Below, piece after piece: positions 9,250 through 22,113 of a DNA stretch of 64,000 nucleotides. Numbering within the stretch: position 1 is the stretch's first letter; each line of letters opens with the position of its first letter. The notes beneath the pieces were generated by a model, which saw only the letters and a program-made list of their open reading frames with translations, had not been told where the DNA came from and made no database searches. Origin of the DNA: Eustoma russellianum (taxonomy: Eukaryota > Streptophyta > Magnoliopsida > Gentianales > Gentianaceae); the NCBI GenBank assembly GCA_036186865.1, contig AP025054.1, positions 22,835,766 through 22,899,765 on the forward strand, written 5' to 3'. Made by a program: the position numbers and the translations under genes.

Positions 9250-11928
9250 TGTTACACCCCGTGATTTTTTAAGCGCAACTTTCGATACTTGAGTCAACCT
9301 TGAATGCACCCTAATTAATTATGTAAGATTATAATACTTAGTTACCCAAAACATAGAAGAACAAAAGAAAGGGGTTAAAAGTAGAATTAAAAGAAAGTAT
9401 GGTAAAATAACAACATAGCCCCTACTAGGAGTTGAGGGAGTTACAAAGGATGGTATAACCTCCCCTTCTCAGCATGAGGGACGGTTTTAGCCACAAAAGA
9501 AGAAGGAAAACCGCAGGAATAGAGAGAGAAGAGAAAAGGGAGAGGAAGAAGAAGAAGAGAGGAAAGAGAAGGAAGGATAAAGGCCATTCTAGGTTCAATT
9601 CTCATCAAGATTCTGCAGTAAATCCGTAAGATTAACTAGCAACCAAGGCAAGTAATCTTTCTATACGCTTTATGCAAATTTTATACCTTTGGCCCTATGT
9701 TCTTACAAAGAGAAAATATGAATCACACATTAGTATTCTTGTCTTGTCTATCATACATGCTTGTTATATGTAAGTCTTGTTGCTAATTGCGTAAAGACTT
9801 GTTCTTTGGGCCAAATTTTTGGAAAAGTTGTGCAGTACTTGTTGTTAGTCAACCATGCCCATGATAGTATATATGTTGATGTGTTTCTTGCCTTGCTCTA
9901 CTCTTGTGTTGATTGTATACACTTAGATGTCGAGAGTAAGTGCAGGAAATTGAGGGATGAGTGATGATATTGGTGTAGTCTTGTTGGTTGGGTATTGTTG
10001 ATGATAACTCTTGAAGGTGGTGAATGAATGAAGATTTAGTGTGGATCTTGTTAGACATTCAATAAGTGTCAATTCATGATTAGATGTATGTTAAGTGTGA
10101 TGAATCTAGTTGTTAAGATGGATCTTTAAGTGTTGAATCTGGAAGGGTTGAAGAAGAAAGGAGTTGGGTGGAAGTTACTGCAGAAAAACTGCAGTTTGGC
10201 ATCGTCAGAACACTTCGAACGCCTACATGAGGCGCTTCATGTCACTATAGGCGCTTCATGTAGCGTTCCAAGTGTCCTGGAGCTTTCCCGTACAGAAAAA
10301 CTGCAATTTAGAACCGTCAGAACACTTCGAACGCCTACATGAGGCGCTTCATGTCACATTAGGCGCTTCATGTGGTGTTCAATGTGTCCTGAATCATCCC
10401 CGAACACTTCGAACGCCTACATGAGGCGCTTCATGTCCCCATTAGGCGCTTCAAGTGGTGTTCCAAGTGTTCTGGAAGTCTTTTTGACCCTTTAAGCGCC
10501 CTATGTAAGTGTAGTAACTTTATACACTTCTTTTGAACATAAAAGGCAAGGGTATTTGAGGTATATTTGAGGTGTGGATGGTAAGTTGATCAAGTTAGAA
10601 TAAGATTGAATCTTGAGTGAGTTTGTGACAAGAATGGGCTTGGAATAACACGACCATAGAGTGTGTGAGGTGCAAGGCCGTATGCTTGATAGGCATGATG
10701 TATGTGTGTGTGTTACATGTTGATATGAAGCTATTTGTGCATCCTGCATCATGACATGGGCACTTGCATTTGATTTGAGATATGTTTTGCAAAAGAACAA
10801 GAAAGGTTTAAAGTTTTCGAAAGACAAAATGGCTGCTGGTTGATCACAGGGTATAAAGAGTCACGTCTGCGAAAGCAGGGTATAAAGAGCGTGATCTGTG
10901 AATCAACAGCAGGGTATAAAGTATGTTATGGGGCCGTGGACCTATCAGCACGGAAAATGAAGTATTTTATGGGGCCGTGGACCTATCAGCACGGATATAT
11001 GATATATGTAATGGGGCCGTGGACCTTTCAGCACGGATATATGTTATATGTAATGGGGCCGTGGACCTTTCAGCACGGATATATGTTATATGTAATGGGG
11101 CCGTGGACCTTTCAGCACGGATATATGATGGCTGTGGGCTGATCACCCACAGGGTATAAAGTTCTGCTACGCGAAGAATATGATATGTAAAGTGATGAAA
11201 TGTTTTGTGAAATGGCATGCATGACATGTTTATGAAAGAAGACATATGCATGGGTGTTGTGTGTGATTTTAAAGAAGTACATGCATCATGGTACACGAAG
11301 CATAAGACTTGACATGCAAGAAACGTGATTAGTTTATGACTTGCTTATGTGATACGTTGTTTTAATGCATGTTGGTTCTCGTATCTGTGTTCACATATGT
11401 GCTTTATCTGTTTTGAGAAGTTCTTATTAAGATGCCATTTGCTAACCCGAGCACCTTATTTTGGGCAATGTTTTATTCACTGGTGACTCGACGTGTGTGA
11501 TTCCGTAAGGTGTATAGACGGGTTACTTGCTGGCGAAGTTTTCGCTAAGAACAATCATTCTGTTCCTTTTCAGGTGAGCCTGAATATGAGTTGATATTTA
11601 TCGAAGATGACGGCGAGTGGGCTCAATGGGACGATGGACAAGGGAATAGATAGATGCTGGATTATTCTGTTTAAGTTTGGAGACTCATTGTTATTATGTT
11701 GTTCTAAAACTTCTGTTGGCTAGATGAACAAACAGTTTGTTTTTATTTCCGCTGCATTTTATGGATGTTTAATGACGATGAAGGTTTAAGTTTTATGACG
11801 TTTCCGCTGGTTTTAGTATCTTACCTTATGAAGAATGTACGCATGATCTTCTTGACGCTTCGTAGTTCTCGTAGTAGGCTACGGCGGGTGCACTGGTTCC
11901 GATAACGGTATCGGGCTGGGGCGCTACA
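9250..11928 (+). repeat. TE2 3' LTR
   Basis: This is the second 2,679-bp LTR, offset by exactly 7,067 bases from the first. All internal repeats and short frames are the same: basic ORF 9474-9629, palindromic repeats 10208-10507, hairpin array 10928-11136, acidic exon 11574-11653, terminal hairpin 11861-11883. I saw no substitution when reading the two side by side. Confidence 0.95.
11574..11653 (+). other. Acidic micro-ORF exon in TE2 3' LTR
   Basis: This is identical to the copy at 4507-4586: acceptor-like TTTTTCAG, acidic frame with FIEDD, TAG stop. Confidence 0.35.
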
Positions 11929-13276
11929 ATAATTAAATTACATAAACTGAAATGTTAACCAGGATGTCTTACTGCAGGCGCTGGTTGATGCATAAATTTA
12001 GATGGACACGGCAGTTACTAGGGCTGCTTCCCCGTAGCAGCAGCATGAGAACCGATACCATTAGGGCACTGAAGCAGGTTCATGTCTCTACTTTGACAGT
12101 GTGTCGGAACGCGACTAGGTCTAAGTTGAGATATTAGCTACTAAGGAATGATTTATAGTATAATGGTAGAAACTAAGTAACGATTTACAAGCATTATGAT
12201 CAGTAGAGTTTGGCTAAAGATATCGTACAAAGGAATTTATAGTATATGGTTAAGATGTTGAATTTAGTGTTATCAAAATAGGTCAACGATATTAGTCTTA
12301 TTAGAGATGTTGATCGGTAGCAACATACGACAATCGAATATAGTATGTGTTTTGGAATGATAAATTGTCACAAAACTGTAGTTAAGTGTTGATCCCTAAG
12401 AACATCGAGGTACTTGGTTTAAATTTGGAAGGCTTGAAATTAAATAGAATAAGTAGAAACAAGTGGTAGTTGCTATTCATGTGGGACATAATTGGATTAA
12501 ATTTAGTGGTTGCAATAACCGAATAATGAGGTAATATGGATCAGAGTGGCGCGCGAAAGCATGGTGGAATAGTATGCCTAAGATGGTTAAGTTAGTAATC
12601 GATTAAGTTGAATATTAGAATATAGAACAAGCGGAGCTAAGCTATGATTGCCTCGATAAGTTGTGATATCGAAACTAAGCATAACAATCTATAGAGAAAA
12701 GTAGGCTTGAACACACATGACGGTATAGAGAAAGTTCTAAGTTGTAACTACGGGAGAAGTAAATTAAGGATTGAACCCCATAAAGACTAGATCATCTTTT
12801 GGGATGTTAGTAATGGCTAAGTTGAATCATACTAGGATAAAACGTGTACTGAAGGTATACGGTTTAAGGGATTAGCTCTGTAAATAAGACGTTAAGTCAA
12901 AATCGTAGTATACGTAAGCACTGATTATAAAAAGTTGCTGATGAAGCAGATATAAGTATGATATAGACCGACGATGGGGTTATGAAGCCCAGTATGGTGA
13001 CGACACCCTTAAGGTTGAGTCAAAAACCATACATAGATTAAGTTATGATTTAATAAACTAAAATCAATGGATTGGAAATTACCATGTTGGTATACAGAGA
13101 ATGATTTTGAAGACATAATCATGTGACGAGGAAGTGAAATGGGTAACACATCGGAATACGTGAGGAATACCTTGCTCGGTCATTATCTAGGTAACTTAAA
13201 TTATGTAGAGCCATACTAAGTTGTGATTACGTAAAACACAAGTTTCAAGGACAAAACTTATTGTAAGGGGGTAGAT
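11929..13276 (+). mobile_element. TE1 internal region, right part
   Basis: This continues TE1 after the TE2 insertion, beginning with the duplicated ATAAT. About 1.3 kb shows many short stops and no recognisable gag or pol, so TE1 is a non-autonomous or decayed element. Parts resemble TE10's internal region: the word TAGAGTTTGG with its surroundings near 12200 matches sequence near 60930. A decayed pre-PPT hairpin is at 13240-13259 and the polypurine tract AAGGGGGTAGAT at 13265-13276. Confidence 0.75.
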
Positions 13277-13434
13277 TGTTGTTCGTGTACATATAGAAAG
13301 AAAAAAAACTTTAATTATAATGCGAAAAAAAGATAACCGTTTCAGGGGTTGGGGGTGAGTCAAACCATTATCTCCTCCCACATAATTTTGCCATGATATC
13401 TCCCCTATCTTCTCCCCACGTGCAGCCTTCCCTC

Positions 13435-13442
13435 TATAAAAC
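13435..13442 (+). promoter_or_regulatory. Likely TATA box of TE1 LTR
   Basis: TATAAAAC follows CCTTCCCTC about 160 bp into the LTR and is followed by an A-rich, then C-rich, leader. The spacing suits a start about 30 bases downstream and a first exon of about 160 bases ending at the GTAAGTAAC donor-like site at 13627. Start site and splicing are inferred. Confidence 0.5.
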
Positions 13443-15401
13443 AAAAAAAAAAAAACTTTGTCAACCCCCAATTTTCCCCCCTCTGCCGAAGCAACATCAA
13501 CAAAGAAAAAAAGTATATACTCTTTCCCAAACCCCCCTTTGCAGCCGAATTTTCAAGAAGAAAAAAGAAGTTTCGTCGATTCAACCCAATCCCAATTCAA
13601 TCGTACGGTATAGTGTAATCCATCATGTAAGTAACTTTACTATGCTTTCTATGTTGTTTTATAAAACTTATGAATTGTGTTGATAATAAATTGGATCATG
13701 CATTAGTACTTTTGAACTACATAGATGAATTGTGTATATGTTTGTACCATTTGTATATGTGTAGATATATGAATTAGGTGTAAGTAGCCTAATTGTATTT
13801 ACTATGATTTTGCAAAACATATGTTTATATTTTCGGTATTAACCATAGTTGCATGCATTATTACGTTATAAACAAAACACAAAATGTGAAGATCATTATG
13901 TGTGCATTACTTAGTTGATGTGGTATTTTTGTGTAATTTTTGTGTGTTGGATTTATATTGTAAGTATATTCAAGAAATTAGAATCTTGCTGCTGTTTACA
14001 TGATTGGCCGAAACTTTAATTAATCAACTCATATCCTCCCTTCTGTGATCAATTATTTTAGAAAAAGGATAAATACATACTTTTTTATATAAATACATAC
14101 CTTTGTTATTTTTACACCACTAATTTCATCTTATGATTCATTTTTGTCCATTGATCAAACAAGAATTTGTGTTTTTATAAATCAAATGTGTATTTATGAA
14201 TCACTTTATTTTAGAGCAATTTCTACAATATCTTTTGAAGCATTATTTGGATTCAAGCTGCGTGTCCAAATTAATATTTAAAATCTACACAATCAATGCC
14301 GTGGATTGCTATAGAAGAAGACATCTGCTGAGGTCTTGACTATTATATTGCTTTGATACATGCTTTACGAAAATGTTTTGAAGTTCTTTTTTTGAGGGTA
14401 TTTTTTCCATTTTTCTTTTTCTTGATTTTCGTTGTGTCTCCTTCTGTAACATGTATCTTTAAATGAGATGCATGAAATATAAAATCCAAGACTTGCATAT
14501 TGTAATGGGAGGAAGAATATAATTTTGGCCTTTTGTAATTTTGGCTAATTTTTGACATTTAGAAAATTATCGGACATTTGAAACGTTTTGAAATCGTGCA
14601 TTGCATATTTTATAAAATTCAGCATTACATGGGAAATATATCGCTAAGCTAAATTGGTTCTGAACAAACGGGCCGTCCGATCATATTGGCGATTTTGGTA
14701 TATAGAGCGCTCGGGCACATTTGACCGCAAATAGGACCGTCCGAGTATATTGGCTATTTTGGTATATAGAGCGCTCGGGCACATTTGACCCCCGATTAGG
14801 CCGTACATGCACATTTGACTATTTTGATAGGCCGCCTGTGACACATTTGACCAATTGGAGGATCAATTTGTAAGTCTTGCGATATAAGTCACTTGTAAGG
14901 AAAGTGTCATGGCCTTTGCATTGAAAATCGATTCGACATTTGGATATTGGATATTTGGACATTTGGTACTTGGATCGGTTTGGAACCGGATATCGTATTT
15001 GGATTTGGACATTTGATCGAAACATTTTGTATCGAACATCGCATTTGGTTTTGGAACTTGGAAACTTAGGAACTTTGTTATCGAACTTTGCATCGCATCG
15101 ATTTGGAAATTGCATGATTGATTTTGGACTTGGGCTAACATTTGATTGACTATCATTTGGTTAGACTTGGTTATTGGTCTATTTCATTGTATGTCTTTGC
15201 TGGGACTATTGTTGACCTTGTTGCTTGTTTGTTACAGGGGCATAATAGGAAATTTATTTGCAAAGAGAAGCACGCTATTTTCTGTATTGTTATTTATTTT
15301 TGTTACACTTGCTTCTCCGTGCATGATCCCATGGTAGGTATAGTGAGGTTACTTGCTGGGCGACTTGTCGCTCATACCACCCTCTCCCTATTTTTTTCCA
15401 G

Positions 15402-15457
15402 ATGATCATGAGTTCGAGTGGGTTTACGTAGAGGACGACTCAGACCGAGAGAGTTGA
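15402..15457 (+). other. Acidic micro-ORF exon in TE1 3' LTR
   Basis: After TTTTTTTCCAG comes AT and an open acidic frame (DHEFEWVYVEDD...), stop TGA 15455-15457. The phase is the same as in the other families. The core YVEDD corresponds to FIEDD (TE2), FVEDG (TE3) and FIEDE (TE6). Confidence 0.35.
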
Positions 15458-15729
15458 TTGTGGCTACTGAGGATATCGAGGAGTTAGAGACATTCGGATC
15501 TTTCAGTTTGAGACAGTTGAGATTTAGTATTTATTCATTTTAATTATTCCAAAATTGTAATAGTTTGACCTAGACTTTTGACATTCATTTATGATATTGA
15601 TGATTTCGAGGATTTTATTTCGACTTCCGATGATGTGTATTGGTATCAATTTCGACGCCTTGTATTTTCTTTAGCGAAATACAGCGGGTGAGTCGTTTCA
15701 GGTACTACAGCTCGGGACAGGTCGCTACA

Positions 15730-17085
15730 CAAGGGGGTGTGGGGAGGCCACAAACTCATCTTTTAAGTACAAGGATCTTGTCATTATGCCTTAACTAAAT
15801 ACATGTATCATCTTCATACTTCATTATATGCTAATCTTGTCCAAAATTCTCTATATGGCAGAAATACATATATATCTTCATACTTCATTTTGCATGTCAA
15901 AACTTCGTTTCTTTTCTTTCATATGATCTTTTTTCCTCATCTAAACACATTCATATCTAATTTTTGTCATGTTCATTTCTCCACATAGAACCTCTAAAAT
16001 GTCCATATTTAACATATTGGTGTGTACATATATTTTCCATATGAACATAGTTTAAATGATCTTATATATAGTCCTTAACATAGCCAAGCATACATGAAAG
16101 TCTCATTACTTGTTTTCTATAGGAACTTAGCCTTGAAAATACTCATGAATGATTTAGTTTCCTTATGGAACTTAGTCGTTTTTTAAAATGGCATGAAGAA
16201 TCTAAGAGATGTACTTGCCTGCTTCACTTTCTTCAAGTGTATACTCAAAAATGTTACCTTGTTGAATGATCTACAAGCTTTCTTCTTGGTCCTACCTTGA
16301 AGATTCTTTCTCCTCCTTTCCTAGAGTGACCCACACTTTTGGTGAGTGAAAGAAGAGAGTTGATGAACAATTTTGAAAAGTGGTATATACAAGTATGCAG
16401 ACTATTGTTTGAGTGGATTCTTACCTTGAGTTCTCTTGCTCATTAACTCACCTAACCCATGGTTTTCATGCTTGAAATAGGCTAGGAATACTTAGTCTTG
16501 TATTTAAGATTGATGTGTGGTGATGAGAGGAAATTTTTCTCTTCTTGCTTCCCTTTGAAGCTTTCGGTTTTGTTGAGGTAGAATAGGGGGTTTGAAGACT
16601 TGTTTTATCTTGCTTGAAGAAAGAATAAGATGTTGGGTGTTTAATAAAATGTGAAGTGTGGAAGAAAGAGGGAGAATACACTATTTCTAAGGGGGTGGGC
16701 GGTCAAAAAAAAGAATGGAGGGAAAAGAGGGACATTGGAGTGAGTGGAGTGGTTGGGGAGGGTAAGAAATGGAAGACTTCTTCCATGACACCTAAGTTGC
16801 TTGTAAGACAACTTGAAAGACTTCTTCCAACCTCCATCATTGCTTATGGATGATTTTTTTTTGTCTTGTTTGTGTTTTTTTTTCTTCCAAATATATCTTT
16901 ACATGTCCTACTTCCTTTTCCTTTTATTTAGCTTGTAGAAAATACTTGTGTCATGTATTTTTCTTTTGCTTTAATTTATTGTAGGGTTTAAGTTGTTACA
17001 TAATCATCTGGTTTTACTTTGTATCATTTAATTACCAATGTTCGTTTTCTAATTTAATCGTATACCAATACCTCAAGTAATATAT
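15730..17085. repeat. Left arm of a large inverted repeat
   Basis: This arm matches the reverse complement of 20354-21783, with divergence. Clear anchors are 16189-16217 against 21305-21333 (29 of 29 bases), 15778-15850 against about 21671-21742, and 16811-16832 against about 20547-20570. The arm is AT-rich and has no coding signal. It starts exactly at the end of the TE1 3' LTR. It may be an LTR fragment lying head to head with the right arm, or part of an old foldback element. Confidence 0.65.
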
Positions 17086-19576
17086 TGTTATGGCCCGTGA
17101 AACTAGTGTATGGAAATACATATGCCACACCATGCACACACGTTAGCAACCATAATATCTAAAATATACGCATATAAAATATACACATGTATGCACTACA
17201 ATGACACAACACGACACCAAAAGGGAAAAAAGAGAGAGAAAACAATAATATATATATATATACACATTACATTAAATACATACACACGACAGCGACAGCA
17301 AAATTAAAGAAAAGAAAATAAATAGATAAGTTTAAAACTTAAAATCCTAATATAATTATAAAGTAGATAGATGAAGTTTGAATTTAAGTTAATCCTAATC
17401 ACACTAGAATAAGATAACCTAAACCCTACCTATAACTATACCTACACATAACACAATTTCACCCGATTCATCCTAACGAAAAAAAGGGACGGCAGCCCTC
17501 CTAAATTCTTCAAAATACAGGCGGCCGAAAATTCTCCCAAATAGCAACCAATACAGCAGGCCACCCTTATTCTTCCTAAAATACTTATTCTCCAATCTTC
17601 ATAAGTCAACAACGGTAGCAACATCTCCCAATTTCTCCCATGTGCAGCCGCCAGTAGTAATGGAAGAAAAGGCCAAAATTCCGCCCGAAATCAACTCGAT
17701 TCTTCGTTCGGCATAGTATACTACGGATCGAAGTAAGTAATCTTTCTATACTTGCTATGTTTTGTGAAAATCTATATGTTATGTTCATAATAAACTCGGA
17801 TCATGCATAAGTATTCTTGAATACATATATATCTGTGTGTGTGAGAGAGAGATATATGCGGACTTTATATAGGAACGCCATATACATAATTATTTTGGTC
17901 CGGCCGAAACACTTTGGGCAGCGGTCATGTTTTTGAAAAAAGAAAAAGAGAGAAAGCAAACAATTGAAATGTTAATATGATATTTGACTGATTTCCAACA
18001 ATATTGTGAATATGTTGTAATCGATGTGGGATCAGTGAGGTTTTGAAATGTGGTTTGGAAAAGTGGGGCTATCGCTAAAAAAAATTGAATTAAAAAAAAG
18101 AGAGAGAAGTGTCTAACAAGTTCTTTTTTGTGTGTGCTTAAGTGATTTTGGTAGAATTCCACAACGTGGCTGAGAGGCAATGAATAGGTATATATGATAT
18201 TGGAGTTTTTACTGTGGGCCGAAAAAAGTGATATTCTTGGACAAAATGAATTTCGGCCCACATAGTTACATATATTATTCATGAATAGTATGTACATTTT
18301 ATTGGTATATAAAAATATTAAATTTCATCAAAGTATATTTTAAGTGTATATGGAATTATTAAACCTTAGTGTTATGGTCGAGAGTTTTTTTTAAGATTTT
18401 GCAGAAGTTTTTTAGGAACCGATTTACGTATGCATTTTAAACATTCTTAAACTCAAGCCCAAAAATATAAGTATTTTGGAAATTGTTGGTTATAAATATA
18501 ATATGGATATGAGTTACAATAGGTGTTACACGTATATATATAAATATATGTTGGCATGACAAATAAGGAAAAAAAAAGATAGAACGCTATGAACTAATTA
18601 TTTTTAGTAAGTCGAATTAACCTTTATTATTGATTTTTGTACACTACAATTGTTTAGATTCGAGCCTAGAGGAGAAGGAAGTTAATTCGTCAAAAAGGTA
18701 GGTGCCTCTTCCCCCCTCAAACGGGTATGATTCATGCATGCTTTGATGATATACTAACGTGTTTTGTTGTTTTACTTGTTTAAGTTGTAAATTTTGTTTC
18801 GTTGTTTTTATTTGTTTAAGTTGTAAATTTTGAATATGTTGGAAAGCATGAGATATATTGTTTATGGCTGCTATGTGCGTGTATATGTGCGTGAAATTGA
18901 TGGTATGATTGAATCGAAAACAAAATATCCTTAAAAAGATGGGGAAAAAGGGGAACTTTTACATTAGGAACCTTTAAGAAGTTGAGTTTTGACCTTAGAA
19001 TAGGTTCCTATAGACTGGAAATAGGAGAAAATGGGGGTTTGGATCGAAAAATAAATCACAGCGCGTGTTGCCATTGGTGGAACATCCAATTAAATAAATA
19101 AATAATTAATTAAATTAAAGAAGATAACAGGCTGGCCAACAGACCGGGTCGGCTGGCCAGCGGGTCGGACCGAAGGCGGCCCATTAACCTCTCAAAAAAA
19201 AATGTATCGGGCGTGGCGAATCAGGTCAGGAAAATATAATTAAATACCAATAAGAATTCAAATAAATTCCAGAAAATATAAAAGGTTAAAATTAAATTAT
19301 TTTTACTTAATTTCTGAAGTTTGGTAAATTTAAGTAATTAAAAATTAATAGTAATAAATAGAATTAAGTAAGGGAAACATAGGAGAAATTAGTAGAAAAT
19401 TCTAGTAAACTAATACAAGCTAAGGAAAAATAAGGGTGGCGATAAATAACAACTTTTCAATATTCAAAAATTTCACAAAGCCAAATATTGTGTGCCGGAG
19501 GATGGTGAGGATGGGCCAGGGGCCTCAGGCGATTGTGTTTTTGCATTCATGGCACATGCATTGCATGATGGCGGGT

Positions 19577-19680
19577 CGTGACGTATGGGTCACGGGCGCT
19601 CAGGATGGTGTACGGTGGCAGGGCCATGACACTCAGGATGGTGTACAGTGGCGCGGCCATGCACACTCAGTATGGTGACT
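19577..19680 (+). repeat. Hairpin repeat array in TE3 LTR
   Basis: A perfect hairpin CGTGAC-(6)-GTCACG at 19577-19594 is followed by about two and a half 33-bp units beginning at 19597, 19630 and 19663 with CACTCAGGATGGTG-like words. This is the local counterpart of the arrays in TE2, TE4, TE6 and TE10. Confidence 0.55.
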
Positions 19681-19999
19681 GTGGGTGTACGACCTGCAGC
19701 CATTCAGTAGGACCCGGGTTCATGCATTGCACGGTATAGATATCAGCATTCTGTGTGACATGACTTTGTTGCGTGTGACACGTTGATTGAGCATGCATCA
19801 TGTACTTGCGCATTTTACATGGAGTGTTTTACTTACTTCATTTACTTTATCTTATGCATGTTATCATATATTCATGTGCTATGTGGTTTTATCTTATATT
19901 TATGTGCTATGTGGCTATATCATTTCGGTATGCACGTTTTGTATTGGTTTGAGGCGGGCATCTACTGGGTGATATCTATCACTCACCCCTACTTCTCAG

Positions 20000-20070
20000 G
20001 TGAGCCGGATGAGAATTACGAGCACATCTTTGTTGAGGACGGGACAGACATAGCTGAGTGGGCTGGTTGA
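20000..20070 (+). other. Acidic micro-ORF exon in TE3 LTR
   Basis: After CTTCTCAG comes GT, then GAGCCGGATGAG and onward, an acidic frame with core HIFVEDG and stop TGA 20068-20070. It is nearly the same reading as TE2's exon (both begin with GT followed by Glu-Pro). The hairpin GTGAT-ATCT-ATCAC (19969-19982) lies 17 bases upstream of the acceptor. Confidence 0.35.
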
Positions 20071-20353
20071 TAGATGCAGCTAGGACACGAGGGGAACTAT
20101 GCAGCTGATTTTTCGTAGTTATCTTTTGGGGATTTCCACACACTTCTTTATTACTTTTATTATCAGAATTTTTATTCAGTAATGTAATGACGATTATTGG
20201 AGTTTAATTTAAGTTACGATTTACGTTTCCGCGAGAAAAATTTCTACGTCATTTCTGACATGTAAGAGATTGATCCGACGCCTTGTATTCTCCTTAGTGA
20301 GATACGGCAGGTGAACTGTTCCCGATGTTAGGGCTCGGGAGCGGGGCGCTACA

Positions 20354-21783
20354 TATATATCCTTTGATTGTAGATTCAACGTTACTAAGTATGACATTAT
20401 AAAATGTTTTGATGTATCAAAATTTTTCGGACGTAACAATTATACCCTACTTAAATAAAAGGAAAAATAAAGTAAGACATAGCAAGATATTTTTGAAGAA
20501 AAAAATTAAAGATAATAAAAATCGACCAAGAGGCCTTAGGAAAGTAAGTGGAAGAAAGTCTTCCAAGTTGTCATTCATGTCATAAATGAAATCTCCCGAA
20601 TTCATACATTCTTTCGACCACTCCACTCTGCTCCTACTCGCTTTTTCTTTGATCGGCCCACTATCCTTAGAAAGGGGATTTCCCCTTTTTTCTCCAACAC
20701 TCCAACGCTCCATCATTTCTATCTTCAACTACACTCCTTATCCTTCTTCAAGAAAGAGAAACAAACTCTTCAAGCCTACTCCTTCAACCCCGAAACCGAG
20801 AGCACTATAATGGAGGAAGAAAGAAAGATTTCCTCCATTCATCACACATTGTTACTCCAAGACAATAGCTATGACACCCTTCTTCTCTAGGCATGAAAAC
20901 CGAAATTTGGTGGAGTCAAGGAGCAAGAAGAACCATGGTAAGAATATGCTGAAACATGAGCCTAAACACTTCTATTTAACACCTTCCAAAATCGTTCATC
21001 AACTCTCTTCTTTGTTGGAACAAACCATGTTCACCACTAGGGAAAGAGGAGGGAGGTTTTCTAAGTGAAAAAGGAAGATAGCTCAAGAATTTTCAAAGGT
21101 AGGGTATTTTTTAAGAGTTGATATTAGTAATCTCTAAGTGTTCTTCCTTTTAAGTTGCTCATTTCATCCTAATTCTTACCTCCTTGACCACGCCTTCCAT
21201 CAAGGAAACGAGAAGAGGATTTTTCTAGCAAAGGTTAGAGAATAAGGTTCTAAGCAAGTTGATTTAAGAGGAATCATATAGCTCACACTTAAATTCAGAG
21301 GAACGCAAGTACATCTCTTAGATTCTTCATGCCATTCCCAAAACTGCTAAGTAATTTCTATAAGAAAAATGAATCAATCATGAGTATGTTCAAGGTTAAG
21401 TTTTAATGGAAATCAAAGTAAGGAGACTTACAAGTATGTTTGATTATGTTAAGAACTAATATAAGAACATTCGATGAAAAATATATGTTCACACCAAAAT
21501 AAGAAAAGAACCTAGAAGGGCGGTTTTTAAGCTTTATGTGAAAAAGTGAATATGACTAAGATTAGATATGAGTATGTTTATTAGAAGAAGAGAGACCATG
21601 TGAAAGAAAAATAATGAAATCTTGTTATAAGATGAAGTAGGGTGAGGGGGACATATTTTTTTTTGCGGGGGTATTTTGGATAAGATTAAATTATGAAGAA
21701 GTATGAAGTTGATACATGTACTTAGTTAAGGTTTGATGACAAGCTTCTTATACTTACATGATGATTTTATGGTTTCACCACCA
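20354..21783. repeat. Right arm of the large inverted repeat
   Basis: This is the reverse-complement partner of 15730-17085. On the plus strand its layout resembles the first part of TE4-like LTRs: a pyrimidine-rich leader at about 20590-20870, and an AGAGGAACGCAAGTACATCTC stretch resembling TE4 near 23250. Short frames here follow from the composition. I cannot define outer termini or a duplication. Confidence 0.6.
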
Positions 21784-22113
21784 TACTTGAACTTCTGACC
21801 ATGACACCCCAAACCCCTTGATTGAGCATAATTAGTTTAATAATAATTATGTTTAGTATATTGTGACATGTAGTGGTTAGAAGACTTTTAGGGGATTACG
21901 TATATTTACTTAGAAGAAATGGATTCAATCACTTAATTTCCAACACTTTGCAACTTTAGAGTTGTTGATATTGTTATTGGAGAATATATGTAATTTTAAG
22001 ACGTAGGCTGCAATAAACCAAAGGAGATAAAGTATACATATATGTATATGTCTTGGCCAAAGTGGCTTGGACATGTATAAATATGTATATTGCAAAATTG
22101 ACCTCAAGTATAT
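21784..22113. other. Unassigned AT-rich spacer
   Basis: About 330 bp of AT-rich sequence lies between the inverted-repeat arm and TE4. I see no coding, RNA or terminal-repeat signal in it. Sequence after TE4 (25682 onward) is its likely continuation, since TE4 inserted between them. Confidence 0.4.

Larger units (their letters stand above)
2183..11928 (+). mobile_element. TE2: complete Tekay-like chromovirus nested in TE1
   Basis: The element is 9,746 bp. LTRs at 2183-4861 and 9250-11928 (2,679 bp each) begin TGTTACACC and end GCTACA. The 5-bp target duplication ATAAT is at 2178-2182 and 11929-11933. The primer-binding site is at 4864-4876 and the polypurine tract at 9237-9249. The internal order is gag remnant, protease, RT, RNase H, integrase, chromodomain, which is the order in Ty3-type chromoviruses. 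I saw no difference between the two LTRs, so the insertion is very recent or was homogenised. The gag remnant, a T-run frameshift in RT and an RNase H substitution suggest it is not autonomous. Confidence 0.95.
13277..15729 (+). mobile_element. TE1 3' LTR
   Basis: This 2,453-bp LTR starts TGTTGTTCGTG after the polypurine tract and ends GCTACA. It holds a likely TATA box (13435-13442), a donor-like CATCATGTAAGTAAC (GT at 13627), repeats with the GAGCGCTC palindrome and a TTTGACC word at 14700-14790, hairpin GCGAC-TT-GTCGC 15360-15371, an acceptor-like TTTTTCCAG at 15401, an acidic frame and the terminal hairpin GTATTT/AAATAC 15662-15682. The duplicated target of TE1 cannot be checked because its left end is outside the window. 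Confidence 0.85.
17086..20353 (+). mobile_element. TE3: solo Ty3-type LTR
   Basis: The LTR is 3,268 bp, starts TGTTATGGCCCGTG and ends GGGGCGCTACA, with flanking TATAT on both sides (17081-17085, 20354-20358). The AT-rich site makes this duplication less decisive. No primer-binding site or internal region is present, so it is a solo LTR left by LTR-LTR recombination. Inside are a donor-like GTAAGTAATC at 17732, hairpin CGTGAC/GTCACG 19577-19594 followed by a 33-bp repeat at 19597-19680, hairpin GTGAT/ATCAC 19969-19982, an acceptor-like TTCTCAG at 19999, an acidic frame and a terminal hairpin at 20285-20305. Confidence 0.85.

Noticed and set aside
20447..20810. Two overlapping frames on opposite strands that might be a host gene
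   Set aside because: They lie in the pyrimidine-rich part of the inverted-repeat arm, differ in the other arm, and match no protein type I recognise.
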